Both the position numbers and the translations under genes were made by a program. The notes below the pieces were generated by a model. It was not told the DNA's origin. It did not search any database and worked only from the letters and a program-made list of their open reading frames with translations. Positions 34,920 through 44,604 of a stretch of DNA of 64,000 nt are shown here, piece by piece (the first letter of the stretch is position 1; each line of letters opens with the position of its first letter). The stretch is from an uncultured Phocaeicola sp. (GTDB lineage: Bacteria > Bacteroidota > Bacteroidia > Bacteroidales > Bacteroidaceae). The stretch spans positions 18,981-82,980 of the forward strand of contig CARCZS010000010.1 in the NCBI GenBank assembly GCA_948956705.1, given 5' to 3'.

Positions 34920-37421
34920 TTAAATAAACAAGTTTACATTCGCCTGTTCGGCACGGTTCATATAGGTTGCCACTCCGCCAATAGTCACATGATCCAGCAA
35001 TTCCTCACGTTTCACACCCATTACATCCATTGACATCTGGCAAGCAATAAATTCCACTCCGTTCTGAATGGCTTGAGTACGCAGAGATTCCAGTGAGTCG
35101 ATATTTTTCTTATTCATGATATATCGCATCATCCTGGCTCCCATTCCACCCATATTCATTTTAGACAATCTCAACTTTAAAGAACTGGAAGGCAGCATCA
35201 TGCCGAACATCTTCCCCCAGATATCTTTCTTCACCGCAGGCTTGTCCAATCTTTTGATAGCATTCAGCCCCCAGAAAGTAAAGAAGATGGTCACCTTCTT
35301 TCCCGTAGCCGCCGCACCGTTTGCGAGTACAAAAGTAGCTAAAACTTTGTCCAGGTCGTCACTGAACAGAATAAAAGTTTTCCCTTTATCCTCCCGGCAA
35401 ACCTCCGAGGAAGAAGATTGCGGAGTACTTTTCTCAACAATTACCTCATACTTTCCTGCTCCTGACTTTACTGAGACAAAACGGTTCCCGGTAGTCTGGC
35501 ACCATGCTTCGGCATCGCGGGGGAAACCGGCATCCGTAGCGACAATCTCCAGACGTTCGCCGTCCGCCAGTTCTTCCATACTCTTCTTCAGCTTCATGAT
35601 AGGACCGGGACAAGATATGCCACAAGCATCCACTTTTATTGCTTTCATAGAAGGAATGACGGAAGAGGCAATAGTATAAGCTTCAGCAGAATCTTTACTG
35701 TGTTCAGAATGATCAACTTTTGAAGAATCAGAACTTGAAGATCCGGAATTTGAGAACTCCTTCGGCTTGGGCAGAGGAGCCGTTGCCGCTTTATACAGTT
35801 TCAAACCTCCTATTAAATTCCTTACTTCCCCAAAGCCATTCTGTAACAATATATTAGAAGCCAGATACCCTCTCAACCCCACTCCACAATACAAATAGAC
35901 CGGCTTATCCTGAGGAATCTCTTTCATCCTTTCGCGCATATCATCCAAAGGAATATTGACAGCCCCCTTCAAAGCACCGAGTGCAAATTCATCGGGAGTA
36001 CGGACATCAACCAACGTAACTTTACTCAAATCGGCAGCCTGCAACTCGCGCCAATAAAGAGGCTTCATCTTTCCGCTCAGTATATTTCCGGCTACATATC
36101 CGGCTACTGCTACAGGATCTTTTGCCGAAGAGAAAGGAGGAGCGTATGCCTGCTCCAAAGCCATCAAGTCATATACAGTTCCGTTATGCTTAATCACTTG
36201 CGAGAATTCGTCAATACGTTTGTCCACTCCGTTATACCCCACAATCTGCGCTCCAAGTAATTTCCCGTTCACAGGAGAGAAGGTTATTTTAATGGACATC
36301 TGTAAAGCATCGGGATAATATCCCGCATGGGAACCGGAATGGATGGTTGCCGACAAATAATCAATGCCTGCCTGTTTCAACCGCTTTGCCGGAAGGCCTG
36401 AAGCAGCGACAGTCATATCAAAAATTTTGGCAATGGAAGTACCGACAGCCCCTTCGTATGTAACCTTATTTCCAAAAACCATGTTATCTGCCACAATACG
36501 CGCCTGACGGTTGGCCGGACCAGCCAGATAATTCAACCACGGTCTATCAGTCAGCGGATGACGGAACTCGATAGCGTCGCCCACCGCATAAATATGCTCG
36601 TCGGAAGTCTGCAAGTAATCGTTCACCTTAATGCCGCGCATCTCCCCTATCTCCAGTCCGGCCTCTGTCGCCAATGAGGTATTTGGACGTACCCCGATGG
36701 ATAACAACACCATATCGGCAGGCAGCCTTTCGCCCGATTTAAAAATAACCTCCAGTCCGTTGACCGTGCGCTCGAAAGAAGCCACCGCCTTTTCCAGGTA
36801 GAGATGCACTCCTTTCTGCAACAAATGCTCGTGCACCAAAGAAGCCATAGAGAAATCAATAGGAGCCATGACTTGATTTGCCATCTCTACAACCGCCACT
36901 TCCGCACCGGCTTCCTGCAGATTCTCCGCCATCTCCAACCCGATGAATCCGGCCCCGATGATTACCGCCCGTTTCACCTTATGCTGCTGCAAGTAACTCT
37001 TGATAGCATCGGTATCATTCACATTACGTAGGGTAAAAATTCCTTCATTGTCAATGCCCGGCAAGGGAGGACGAACAGGCGACGCACCCGGAGAAAGCAA
37101 TAATTTGTCATAACTCTCCGTATAAGTTTTCCCGTCGGAAGTACGAATATCCACTGTCTTATCGGCAGAATGGATGGCTATTACCTCGGACCGGGTACGC
37201 ACATCTATGTTAAAACGTTTCCCGAAAGCCTCCGGAGTCTGTACAAACAATTTTTCCCGCTCCGCAATCACACCTCCTATATAATAAGGCAGACCACAAT
37301 TGGCATACGAAATGTATTCTCCCTTCTCGAACAAAATGATTTCCGCCTGTTCCGTGTTTCTTCTGATACGTGCGGCAGCAGTTGCACCTCCTGCTACGCC
37401 TCCTATTACTATATACTTCAT
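34920..37421 (-). CDS. CoA-disulfide reductase/rhodanese/TusA/DsrE-like fusion
   Basis: This 833-residue chain of four sulfur-handling modules opens with a FAD/NADH oxidoreductase (1-450): GGVAGGATAAARIRR at the N-terminus, redox Cys in YISYANCGLPYYIGG and the NADH site VIIGAGFIGLEMAENL. A rhodanese domain follows (about 455-545, catalytic loop YLYCGVGLRG), then a Ser-rich linker (about 555-580), TusA (about 590-665, ACGISCPGPIMKLKK) and a DsrE/F-like domain (about 680-833, with FTFWGLNAIKR and FIACQMSMDV). All module cysteines are present. It should take up persulfide sulfur, reduce disulfides or polysulfides, and pass sulfane sulfur along. It is the first gene of an operon with marR. Confidence 0.92.
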   Translation of the reverse strand: MKYIVIGGVAGGATAAARIRRNTEQAEIILFEKGEYISYANCGLPYYIGGVIAEREKLFVQTPEAFGKRFNIDVRTRSEVIAIHSADKTVDIRTSDGKTYTESYDKLLLSPGASPVRPPLPGIDNEGIFTLRNVNDTDAIKSYLQQHKVKRAVIIGAGFIGLEMAENLQEAGAEVAVVEMANQVMAPIDFSMASLVHEHLLQKGVHLYLEKAVASFERTVNGLEVIFKSGERLPADMVLLSIGVRPNTSLATEAGLEIGEMRGIKVNDYLQTSDEHIYAVGDAIEFRHPLTDRPWLNYLAGPANRQARIVADNMVFGNKVTYEGAVGTSIAKIFDMTVAASGLPAKRLKQAGIDYLSATIHSGSHAGYYPDALQMSIKITFSPVNGKLLGAQIVGYNGVDKRIDEFSQVIKHNGTVYDLMALEQAYAPPFSSAKDPVAVAGYVAGNILSGKMKPLYWRELQAADLSKVTLVDVRTPDEFALGALKGAVNIPLDDMRERMKEIPQDKPVYLYCGVGLRGYLASNILLQNGFGEVRNLIGGLKLYKAATAPLPKPKEFSNSGSSSSDSSKVDHSEHSKDSAEAYTIASSVIPSMKAIKVDACGISCPGPIMKLKKSMEELADGERLEIVATDAGFPRDAEAWCQTTGNRFVSVKSGAGKYEVIVEKSTPQSSSSEVCREDKGKTFILFSDDLDKVLATFVLANGAAATGKKVTIFFTFWGLNAIKRLDKPAVKKDIWGKMFGMMLPSSSLKLRLSKMNMGGMGARMMRYIMNKKNIDSLESLRTQAIQNGVEFIACQMSMDVMGVKREELLDHVTIGGVATYMNRAEQANVNLFI

Positions 37422-37449
37422 AATCGAACTATTTTATTTGATTTAATAT

Positions 37450-37514
37450 TTTCCAATGGAAACTTTATGCAAACATACATGATATTTCTTATAATAAAAA
37501 GTTTCCTATGGAAA
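37450..37514 (-). promoter_or_regulatory. Operator-promoter of the fusion/marR operon
   Basis: Two 13-base palindromes, TTTCCAATGGAAA (37450-37462) and TTTCCTATGGAAA (37502-37514), lie 52 bases apart. Between them, read on the minus strand, is TATGTTTG (37470-37477), an exact -7 box. One palindrome covers the expected transcription start and the other the region upstream of -33, the arrangement expected of a repressor that blocks the promoter. The MarR protein of this operon is the natural candidate. Confidence 0.75.
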
Positions 37515-37584
37515 ATATTATCAAGTTAACTCTTTTTAAGGAGAAAGAACATTCCGGGTATTAAATAGACAATCTCTATTGTTG

Positions 37585-37609
37585 TTTGATATTTTATTCC
37601 CTACCTTCG
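37585..37609 (+). promoter_or_regulatory. Promoter of the MATE gene
   Basis: TACCTTCG (37602-37609) is a good -7 box (TTCG variant). A TTGTTTG stretch at 37582-37588 is somewhat close for a -33 element. The start codon is 48 bases downstream. Confidence 0.5.
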
Positions 37610-37657
37610 CAATAAATTTCAAAATAAATAAGAAATTGAATCGAACAGACGCACATC

Positions 37658-39007
37658 ATGTTATCTAAAATAGACTTGACGCAGGGAGGCATCACCGGCA
37701 CTCTGCTACGTTTTACCTTACCTATGATTATAGGCTCACTGCTACAACAGTGTTACAACATAGCCGACACGCTGATTGTAGGACAATGTATAGGTTCCGG
37801 CGCATTGGCCGCCGTCGGTTCCGCCTACACGCTGATGGTTTTCCTTATTTCCATCCTGCTGGGATTGTCCATGGGAAGCGGAACCGTTTTTTCCTTGCAA
37901 TATGGAGCCGGACGAACGGATTCCCTACGCCGTAGCATCTATGTATCCGTCCTGCTGATCGGCACAGTAACATTGATTCTAAATATAGCGGTTTTCGTCT
38001 GGATTCATCCCATCCTCAGGATATTGCAGATTCCCAAAGATATTTATGGCATGATGTATGATTACTTGTGGATTATCTTTTGGGGAATCGGCTTTACCTT
38101 TATCTATAATTTCTATGCGGCATTGCTGCGTGCCATAGGAGATGCCGTCACTCCTCTTTGGTTTCTGGCGGTTTCCGTTGTACTGAACATCGGGCTGGAT
38201 TTGTTCTTTATCTTGCAGTTGGATTGGGGAATCAAGGGAGCAGCCATCGCCACGGTAGCCGCACAGGGAGTATCCGCTTTGGGAATTATGGGATATGCCT
38301 ACGTGAAATACCCCGAACTGAGATTACACCGCAACGACCTGCATTTCGACCGTCACTGCCTGAAAGAGATCACTTCGTTCTCCGCACTGACCTGTGTACA
38401 ACAATCGGTAATGAATCTGGGCATTCTCATGGTACAAGGATTGGTCAACAGTTTTGGCACTGTAGTCATGGCCGCCTTTGCGGCAGCAATAAAAATAGAC
38501 TCGTTCGCCTATATGCCGGTACAGGAATTCGGAAATGCCTTTTCCACCTTTATTGCCCAGAACTTCGGAGCGAGAAAAGAGGAACGGATCCGCAAAGGAG
38601 TGAAAAGTGCCTTGATTACCACCGTTCTCTTCTCTCTGGTCATTTCCATTCTGGTCTTTTTATTCGCCAAACCATTGATGCTGATTTTTGTCCGCCCCCA
38701 CGAAACGGAAATTCTGAACATCGGTATCAGTTATTTACGCATCGAGGGAGCGTTTTATTGCGGAATCGGGATTTTGTTCCTGTTATACGGATATTATCGT
38801 GCCATCCGTATGCCGGGAATGTCCGTAGTGCTCACAGTGGTATCGTTGGGAACCCGTGTAGCCCTTTCCTATTGGCTTGCCGGCATTCCTGCCATCGGGG
38901 TCATCGGAATCTGGTGGTCTATTCCTATCGGATGGTTTATAGCGGACGTCATCGGCATCATATATTATAAGTATCGAAAAAGCTCCCAAACAATTGAATT
39001 TAAATAA
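37658..39007 (+). CDS. MATE-family multidrug/sodium antiporter
   Basis: This 449-residue protein has twelve membrane helices in the two-lobe MATE pattern. The first lobe starts GTLLRFTLPMIIGSLLQQCYNIADTLIVG, a hallmark of the DinF/NorM-like group. The second lobe repeats it near residues 235-270 (CVQQSVMNLGILMVQGLVNSFG). It exports cationic drugs or metabolites in exchange for sodium or protons. It has its own promoter divergent from the fusion operon. The menaquinone operon follows after 91 bases and has a separate -7 box. Natural substrate unknown. Confidence 0.92.
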   Translation: MLSKIDLTQGGITGTLLRFTLPMIIGSLLQQCYNIADTLIVGQCIGSGALAAVGSAYTLMVFLISILLGLSMGSGTVFSLQYGAGRTDSLRRSIYVSVLLIGTVTLILNIAVFVWIHPILRILQIPKDIYGMMYDYLWIIFWGIGFTFIYNFYAALLRAIGDAVTPLWFLAVSVVLNIGLDLFFILQLDWGIKGAAIATVAAQGVSALGIMGYAYVKYPELRLHRNDLHFDRHCLKEITSFSALTCVQQSVMNLGILMVQGLVNSFGTVVMAAFAAAIKIDSFAYMPVQEFGNAFSTFIAQNFGARKEERIRKGVKSALITTVLFSLVISILVFLFAKPLMLIFVRPHETEILNIGISYLRIEGAFYCGIGILFLLYGYYRAIRMPGMSVVLTVVSLGTRVALSYWLAGIPAIGVIGIWWSIPIGWFIADVIGIIYYKYRKSSQTIEFK

Positions 39008-39061
39008 ATGTTTTTGTTAGTAAAAGACATACATACAACACCTTTTCATCTAAAATTTATG

Positions 39062-39069
39062 TATTTTTG
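39062..39069 (+). promoter_or_regulatory. -7 box of the menaquinone operon
   Basis: TATTTTTG matches TAnnTTTG exactly, 30 bases before the first gene of the operon. The region 20 bases upstream is T-rich (CCTTTTC) but has no clear TTTG. Confidence 0.55.
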
Positions 39070-39098
39070 TAGCCCTATAGAAAAGAACAGACATACAA

Positions 39099-39506
39099 AT
39101 GATGGAAGAAACAACCTGCAAACCTGATTATTCGAATTCGATGGCGGAACATCTGGGTATCCGGTTTCTACCCTCCACCGAGGATGCGGTACATGCCGAA
39201 ATGCCTGTAGACCATCGTACTTCACAACCCTTTGGTATGTTGAACGGCGGCGCGTCACTGGCTCTGGCCGAGATTGTGGCAGGGCATGGCTCTACGTCGC
39301 TATGCCGGGAAGACGAATATGCCTGCGGAGTACAAGTAAGTGGAAATCATCTGTCGGCCGTGCCCGTCGGAGGCAAAGTATTCGCCACCGGCAAACTGAT
39401 TCACCGCGGCAGATCCTCGCATATATGGAATATAGATATCACCACTCCACAAGGACAACTGGTTTCTACTGTTCGTGTCGTTAATTTCATACTGAAAAAG
39501 AAATGA
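39099..39506 (+). CDS. menI: Hotdog-fold thioesterase, probable DHNA-CoA thioesterase
   Basis: This 135-residue hotdog protein of the PaaI/YdiI type has the substrate-binding helix FGMLNGGASLALAEIVAG, whose acidic residue is catalytic in the family, and the C-terminal strand STVRVVNFILKKK. As the first gene of a menaquinone operon, overlapping menF by four bases, it most likely hydrolyses 1,4-dihydroxy-2-naphthoyl-CoA to free DHNA. That assignment rests on context; the family alone would allow other acyl-CoA substrates. A second ATG three bases downstream is equally possible. Confidence 0.85.
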   Translation: MMEETTCKPDYSNSMAEHLGIRFLPSTEDAVHAEMPVDHRTSQPFGMLNGGASLALAEIVAGHGSTSLCREDEYACGVQVSGNHLSAVPVGGKVFATGKLIHRGRSSHIWNIDITTPQGQLVSTVRVVNFILKKK

Positions 39507-40645
39507 ATCTACCAGATATACATACGCAAAAATTATTGGATTGCCTGACACACAGCCGCCTCGGTTTCGCCCTCTACCGGTTACCTTGGACAGACGAATG
39601 CTACCTGGTATTGCAAACCTCGGGCGATGTGGAACAATTAGCGGACATTCAGGAACTGAATGGAAAGAAAGGATTTGTCATGGCTCCTTTCCGGATATCG
39701 GAGGAACATCCCTTGGTACTTATCCGTCCGGATGTCACCGCATACGACTGGAGCGAAATCAGCGAAGCACTGTCTTCACTGGAATGTGCGGATGCCCTGC
39801 TCACCTGCAAAAGCCGGCAGAGTGAACTCTCCCCTTTTGTTTCCGAAGAAACGGATAAAGAACAATATACCCGCGCATTCGGGCGTTTCATCACTCCCTT
39901 ACAAGAGAAGCTGTTCCAGAAACTGGTTCTGTCACGTTCTTCCGCCAGACATATCGGAGATGATTTTTCACCACTCGGCGCTTTTGTCCGGGCCTGCAAC
40001 AACTATCCGCGCATGATGATTTACCTATGCCACACCCCTGCTTCCGGAACCTGGCTGGGCAGCACACCGGAAATCTTATTAAGCGGACACGGCAAAGAAT
40101 GGCACACCGTGGCCCTGGCCGGTACCATGCCGATGCAGAACGAAGTGATGCCGACAGACTGGGACAAGAAGAACCGGGAAGAGCAGGGCTATGTGGCTGA
40201 TTACATCCGCCGGATCGCCAAAAGATTCGGCAACAAGATGACGGAAAAAGGTCCTTATACCGCCCGTGCCGGACAATTGGTACACCTCAAGACCGATTTT
40301 TATTTCTTGTTGAAAAATACAGACCATATAGGCGATTTATTGCAAGAACTCCATCCCACTCCCGCCGTCTGCGGCCTGCCCAAAGAGGAGGCTTTCCGGT
40401 TTATTCCGGACAATGAAGGGTACGACCGCAGTTATTATTCCGGATTCACCGGCTGGCTGGACACAGAGGGGCATACCGATATCTACGTCAATCTGCGCTG
40501 CATGGAAATAAAGCCGGGTGAAGCCATCCTGTATGCAGGAGGAGGAATACTGGCTTCCTCGGAAGTAGAATCGGAATGGATGGAAACGGGAGACAAGATG
40601 AATACGATGCGGAGCATCCTTCATCCTGACTTTATAAATAAATAA
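39503..40645 (+). CDS. menF: Isochorismate synthase
   Basis: This 380-residue chorismate-binding enzyme makes isochorismate, the first committed step to menaquinone. Motifs of the family are present: KLVLSRSSARHIG, WLGSTPEILL, ALAGTMP, HPTPAVCGLPKEEA, YDRSYYSGFTGW and the closing AGGGILASSEVESEWMET with its magnesium-binding glutamates. It is somewhat short at the N-terminus compared with E. coli MenF, as usual for Bacteroidetes. The start overlaps the thioesterase stop (ATGA), and menD follows after 26 bases. Confidence 0.94.
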   Translation: MNLPDIHTQKLLDCLTHSRLGFALYRLPWTDECYLVLQTSGDVEQLADIQELNGKKGFVMAPFRISEEHPLVLIRPDVTAYDWSEISEALSSLECADALLTCKSRQSELSPFVSEETDKEQYTRAFGRFITPLQEKLFQKLVLSRSSARHIGDDFSPLGAFVRACNNYPRMMIYLCHTPASGTWLGSTPEILLSGHGKEWHTVALAGTMPMQNEVMPTDWDKKNREEQGYVADYIRRIAKRFGNKMTEKGPYTARAGQLVHLKTDFYFLLKNTDHIGDLLQELHPTPAVCGLPKEEAFRFIPDNEGYDRSYYSGFTGWLDTEGHTDIYVNLRCMEIKPGEAILYAGGGILASSEVESEWMETGDKMNTMRSILHPDFINK

Positions 40646-40671
40646 ATGGAAACAATTAAAGTAGAAGAATA

Positions 40672-42345
40672 ATGTATTCAGACAAAAAGAACATACTTCA
40701 GTTGGTGGCACTTCTCAAAGCGCACGGTGTGCGGAAAATAGTGCTTTGTCCCGGCAGCCGTAATGCTGCCATCGTACATACTCTGGCCAATATAGAGGAC
40801 TTCACTTGTTATTCTGTAACCGATGAACGCAGTGCCGGTTTTTTTGCCATCGGCCTATCTTTACAAGGGGGAGGCCCTGCCGCAGTATGCTGCACTTCCG
40901 GTTCGGCCCTGCTGAACCTGCACCCTGCCGTAGCCGAAGCCTTTTACCAACAAGTACCTCTGATTGTCATTTCCGCCGACCGCCCCGCTGCCTGGATAGG
41001 ACAAATGGACGGACAAACCCTGCCCCAGCCCCATGTGTTCGGAACGTTAGTCAAGATGTCTGTCAACCTGCCCGAAGTACATACTGAGGAAGACGAATGG
41101 TTTTGCAACCGCCTTATCAACGAAGCCATACTGGAAACCACCCACCACGGCAAAGGGCCTGTACATATCAATGTACCCATTTCCGAACCCATTTACCGCT
41201 TCACCGCCAAAACACTTCCCGAAGTACGTGTCATCACCCGTTATCAGGGACTGAGCGTGTACGACCGTGACTATAAGGAACTGATCGAACGGCTGAACAA
41301 GTACAACAAGCGCATGGTTGTGGTAGGCCAGATGAATCTGATTTACCTGTTCGAGAAAAAATATGTGAAACCGCTTTATAAACATTTCGCCTGGCTGACG
41401 GAACATCTAGGCAACCAGACCATCCCCGGCATTCCTATCAAGAATTTCGACGCCGCCGTTTATTCCATGACACCGGAACGCCAGGAAGACATGGCCCCCG
41501 AAATACTGATTACCTACGGCGGACACATCGTATCCAAACAATTGAAGAAATACCTGCGCAATCATCCCCCGCGCGAACACTGGCATGTTGCCGCCGACGG
41601 GAAGATAGCCGATTTATACGGTTGCCTGACCACCGTCATCGAGATGGATCCGTTTGAGTTCTTGGAAAAAATAGCTTTCCTGCTGGACAACAAACCTACC
41701 CATTATCCGCTGATGTGGGAAAACTATTGCAAAACCATTCCGATGCCGGACCTTGCTTATTCCGAAATCTCCGTTATCGGAAAACTCATCCGGGCACTGC
41801 CCGAACCCTGTGCCCTGCATCTGGCAAACAGCTCCACCGTGCGCTATGCACAGTTATTTACAGTTCCTCCCCAGGTGGAAATCTGTTGCAACCGGGGAGT
41901 GAACGGCATAGAAGGCTCCCTGTCCACCGCCATCGGTTATGCCGCCGCTTCCAGCAAGCTGAATTTCATCATCATAGGCGACTTGAGCTTCTTCTATGAC
42001 ATGAACGCACTGTGGAATCAAAATTACGGTGCCAACATCCGCATCCTGTTACTGAATAACGAAGGAGGAGAAATATTCCATACCCTGCCTGGAATGGACA
42101 AATCAAGCCGTTCCAGGGAGTTTATCACAGCCGAGCATTACACCACCGCCAAAGGCTGGGCGGAAGAACGCGGCTTTATTTACATGAAAGTGACCGGAGA
42201 AGAAGAGCTGGAAGAAGCGATGCAGCCATTCACCTCACCCGAGACACGGATGCAACCCATGCTGCTGGAGGTGTTTACCGACAAGGAAAAAGACACCACC
42301 CTGTTAAGAGAATATTATCACGGACTTAAAAATAAAAATGAATAA
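40672..42345 (+). CDS. menD: SEPHCHC synthase MenD
   Basis: This is a 557-residue thiamine-diphosphate enzyme that adds the succinyl semialdehyde unit from 2-oxoglutarate to isochorismate. N-terminal PYR domain: [16 protein letters not shown] and [19 protein letters not shown]-terminal PP domain: [18 protein letters not shown] and the ThDP/magnesium motif [20 protein letters not shown]. Length is standard. The stop shares one base with the menB start (TAATG), so translation is coupled. Confidence 0.96.
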   Translation: MYSDKKNILQLVALLKAHGVRKIVLCPGSRNAAIVHTLANIEDFTCYSVTDERSAGFFAIGLSLQGGGPAAVCCTSGSALLNLHPAVAEAFYQQVPLIVISADRPAAWIGQMDGQTLPQPHVFGTLVKMSVNLPEVHTEEDEWFCNRLINEAILETTHHGKGPVHINVPISEPIYRFTAKTLPEVRVITRYQGLSVYDRDYKELIERLNKYNKRMVVVGQMNLIYLFEKKYVKPLYKHFAWLTEHLGNQTIPGIPIKNFDAAVYSMTPERQEDMAPEILITYGGHIVSKQLKKYLRNHPPREHWHVAADGKIADLYGCLTTVIEMDPFEFLEKIAFLLDNKPTHYPLMWENYCKTIPMPDLAYSEISVIGKLIRALPEPCALHLANSSTVRYAQLFTVPPQVEICCNRGVNGIEGSLSTAIGYAAASSKLNFIIIGDLSFFYDMNALWNQNYGANIRILLLNNEGGEIFHTLPGMDKSSRSREFITAEHYTTAKGWAEERGFIYMKVTGEEELEEAMQPFTSPETRMQPMLLEVFTDKEKDTTLLREYYHGLKNKNE

Positions 42346-43166
42346 TGGAAACAAGAGAATGGAAAACCATCAAAGAATATCAGGATATTCTGTTTGACTT
42401 TTACAACGGAATAGCGAAAATCACCATCAACCGTCCGCGTTACCGCAACGCGTTCACCCCCACCACCACTTCGGAAATCAGCGACGCCCTGTATTACTGC
42501 CGCGAGTGCCAGGATATCAATGTAGTGGTTCTGACCGGAGCAGGCGACAAAGCCTTCTGCAGCGGGGGAGATATGCACGTAAAGGGGCATGGCGGCTATA
42601 TCGGCACAGATGGAGTTCCCCGTCTGAATGTGCTGGACGTACAAAAGCAAATCCGGTCACTGCCTAAACCGGTCATCGCCATGGTAAACGGTTACGCCAT
42701 CGGCGGCGGTCATGTGCTGCATGTGGTATGCGATCTGACCATTGCCTCAGAGAATGCCATTTTCGGACAGACAGGTCCCAAGGTAGGCAGCTTCGACGCC
42801 GGATTCGGCTCTTCCTATCTGGCACGCATCGTAGGGCAGAAGAAAGCCCGTGAAATATGGTTCCTTTGCCGTCAATACTCCGCACAGGAAGCACTGGAAA
42901 TGGGATTAGTCAATACAGTCGTTCCTTTCGACCGCCTGGAAGACGAAACCGTGGCATGGGCAGAAAAGATGATGGAGCACAGCCCGCTCGCTCTTCGTAT
43001 GATCAAAGCCGGACTGAATGCCGAACTGGACGGACAAGCCGGCATACAAGAACTTGCCGGAGATGCCACCATGCTGTATTACATGACAGAGGAAGCGCAG
43101 GAAGGAGGGAAGGCATTTTTGGAAAAACGCAAGCCACGGTTCCAGGATTATCCGAAGTTACCATAA
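42345..43166 (+). CDS. menB: 1,4-dihydroxy-2-naphthoyl-CoA synthase MenB
   Basis: This 273-residue crotonase-fold enzyme closes the naphthoquinone ring from o-succinylbenzoyl-CoA. Seen are [31 protein letters not shown] (oxyanion hole) and [18 protein letters not shown], the last typical of MenB over other crotonases. The C-terminal [18 protein letters not shown] is the usual MenB ending that reaches into a neighbouring subunit. It sits between menD (one-base overlap) and the MmcQ/YjbR gene (20 bases). Confidence 0.96.
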   Translation: METREWKTIKEYQDILFDFYNGIAKITINRPRYRNAFTPTTTSEISDALYYCRECQDINVVVLTGAGDKAFCSGGDMHVKGHGGYIGTDGVPRLNVLDVQKQIRSLPKPVIAMVNGYAIGGGHVLHVVCDLTIASENAIFGQTGPKVGSFDAGFGSSYLARIVGQKKAREIWFLCRQYSAQEALEMGLVNTVVPFDRLEDETVAWAEKMMEHSPLALRMIKAGLNAELDGQAGIQELAGDATMLYYMTEEAQEGGKAFLEKRKPRFQDYPKLP

Positions 43167-43186
43167 ACAAACTACAAATTCAAAGC

Positions 43187-43570
43187 ATGGACATTGAAGA
43201 ATTCAGAAAATATTGTCTTTCGTTAGGTGACGTTTCCGAAAAGATGCCATTTGGCAAATTTGCTGCAAGATATGATTCCATCCTTGCCTTTTATGTTTAT
43301 GGACACATGTTCTGTTTTATAGACATTGACAATTTCACTTTTGTCAATGTCAAATCTACTTCGGACGAAATTGAGTATATAAAAGAGAGACATGTTTCAG
43401 TCGGCAATCCCATCAACCAAAGTCTGAAACATTGGCTTCAACTTAATTTTGATGGTGATATTCCCGACACGAGCATATACACATGGGTCCAACGCGCCTT
43501 TGAGATTGTCAGGGATAAATATACCAAACCAACTACACATAAAAAAAAATGTTCCAAACCCAAATTATAA
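43187..43570 (+). CDS. MmcQ/YjbR-family protein inside the men operon
   Basis: This 127-residue protein matches the MmcQ/YjbR fold: N-terminal MDIEEFRKYCLSLGDVSEKMPFG, a beta-sheet with KFAARYDSILAFYVYGHMFCF, and a C-terminal WVQRAFEIVRDKYTK helix. Members bind DNA or act as small adaptors; no enzymatic role is known to me. ATG at 43187 is the first start after menB and matches the family N-terminus. The 3' end overlaps menC by 22 bases and codes for a Lys-rich tail. It has no known step in menaquinone synthesis, so its place here is odd. Confidence 0.85.
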   Translation: MDIEEFRKYCLSLGDVSEKMPFGKFAARYDSILAFYVYGHMFCFIDIDNFTFVNVKSTSDEIEYIKERHVSVGNPINQSLKHWLQLNFDGDIPDTSIYTWVQRAFEIVRDKYTKPTTHKKKCSKPKL

Positions 43571-44604
43571 AAAAACAATTACACTTCAAGCAACCTGCCG
43601 GTACTTCCAGAGGAGTATATACTACCCGGGATGTATGGTACATCCTCCTCACCGACACCGGCAGCCGCCACTATGGCGTGGGTGAATGCGCCCCTCTCCC
43701 TGCCCTGAGTTGTGACGATATCCCCTCATACGACGAGGTGTTGGCCACTGCCTGCAAGAACCTGGAAAAGAACGGGGAAATAGACCGGGAAGCCTTGCTT
43801 CCCTATCCGTCCATCCTGTTCGGAATGGAAACCGCCCTGCTGCATTTCCGGGCACGCAGCCTGCAATTCTGGCACACCCCGTTCAGCAAAGGCAAAGAGG
43901 GCATCCCCATCAACGGACTCATCTGGATGGGAAACTTTGACGAGATGTACCGGCGCATCGGGGAAAAGATGCAGCAAGGCTTCCGCTGCATCAAACTCAA
44001 AATAGGCGCCATCGACTTTGAAAAGGAACTGGAGCTGCTGGCGCACATCCGCCGGCATTTCACCCCAGCCCAAATCGAACTGCGTGTAGATGCCAACGGT
44101 GCTTTCTCTCCTGCCGATGCCCTCGAAAAGTTACATCGTCTTTCCGAATTCCAGCTCCATTCCATCGAACAGCCCATCCGTGCGGGGCAATGGAATGAAA
44201 TGGCCCGGCTCTGTGCCGCCACCCCCTTTCCCATTGCACTGGATGAAGAGCTGATAGGCATCAACCGGCGCGACCGGAAAATAGAATTGCTGGAAACCAT
44301 CCGTCCTCAGTACATTATCCTGAAACCTTCTCTGCACGGAGGAATCAGCGGCTCCGAAGAATGGATGGAACTGGCGGCTGAAAGAGGCATCGGCTCATGG
44401 GTCACTTCCGCTCTGGAGTCCAATATCGGACTGAATGCCATCGCACAATGGTGTGCCACCTTGCAGCCCGCCCTCCCCCAAGGACTAGGTACCGGCTTGC
44501 TGTTTACCGACAATATAGACTATCCGCTTCACATCGAAGGGGACTGCCTTTGGTTCCACCCCGAAGAACAAGAACCCGACTTACTAAACTGGCTGAAACA
44601 ATGA
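43549..44604 (+). CDS. menC: o-Succinylbenzoate synthase MenC
   Basis: This is a 351-residue enolase-superfamily dehydratase. Catalytic features in order: CIKLKIG (KxK lysine), RVDANGAF (first metal Asp), SIEQPI (metal Glu), ALDEELIG (metal Asp/Glu), YIILKPSLHGG (second catalytic Lys) and TSALESNIG. It removes water from SHCHC to form o-succinylbenzoate, the substrate of MenE encoded next. The start lies inside the end of the MmcQ/YjbR gene (22-base overlap), and the end overlaps menE by four bases. Confidence 0.94.
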   Translation: MFQTQIIKKQLHFKQPAGTSRGVYTTRDVWYILLTDTGSRHYGVGECAPLPALSCDDIPSYDEVLATACKNLEKNGEIDREALLPYPSILFGMETALLHFRARSLQFWHTPFSKGKEGIPINGLIWMGNFDEMYRRIGEKMQQGFRCIKLKIGAIDFEKELELLAHIRRHFTPAQIELRVDANGAFSPADALEKLHRLSEFQLHSIEQPIRAGQWNEMARLCAATPFPIALDEELIGINRRDRKIELLETIRPQYIILKPSLHGGISGSEEWMELAAERGIGSWVTSALESNIGLNAIAQWCATLQPALPQGLGTGLLFTDNIDYPLHIEGDCLWFHPEEQEPDLLNWLKQ

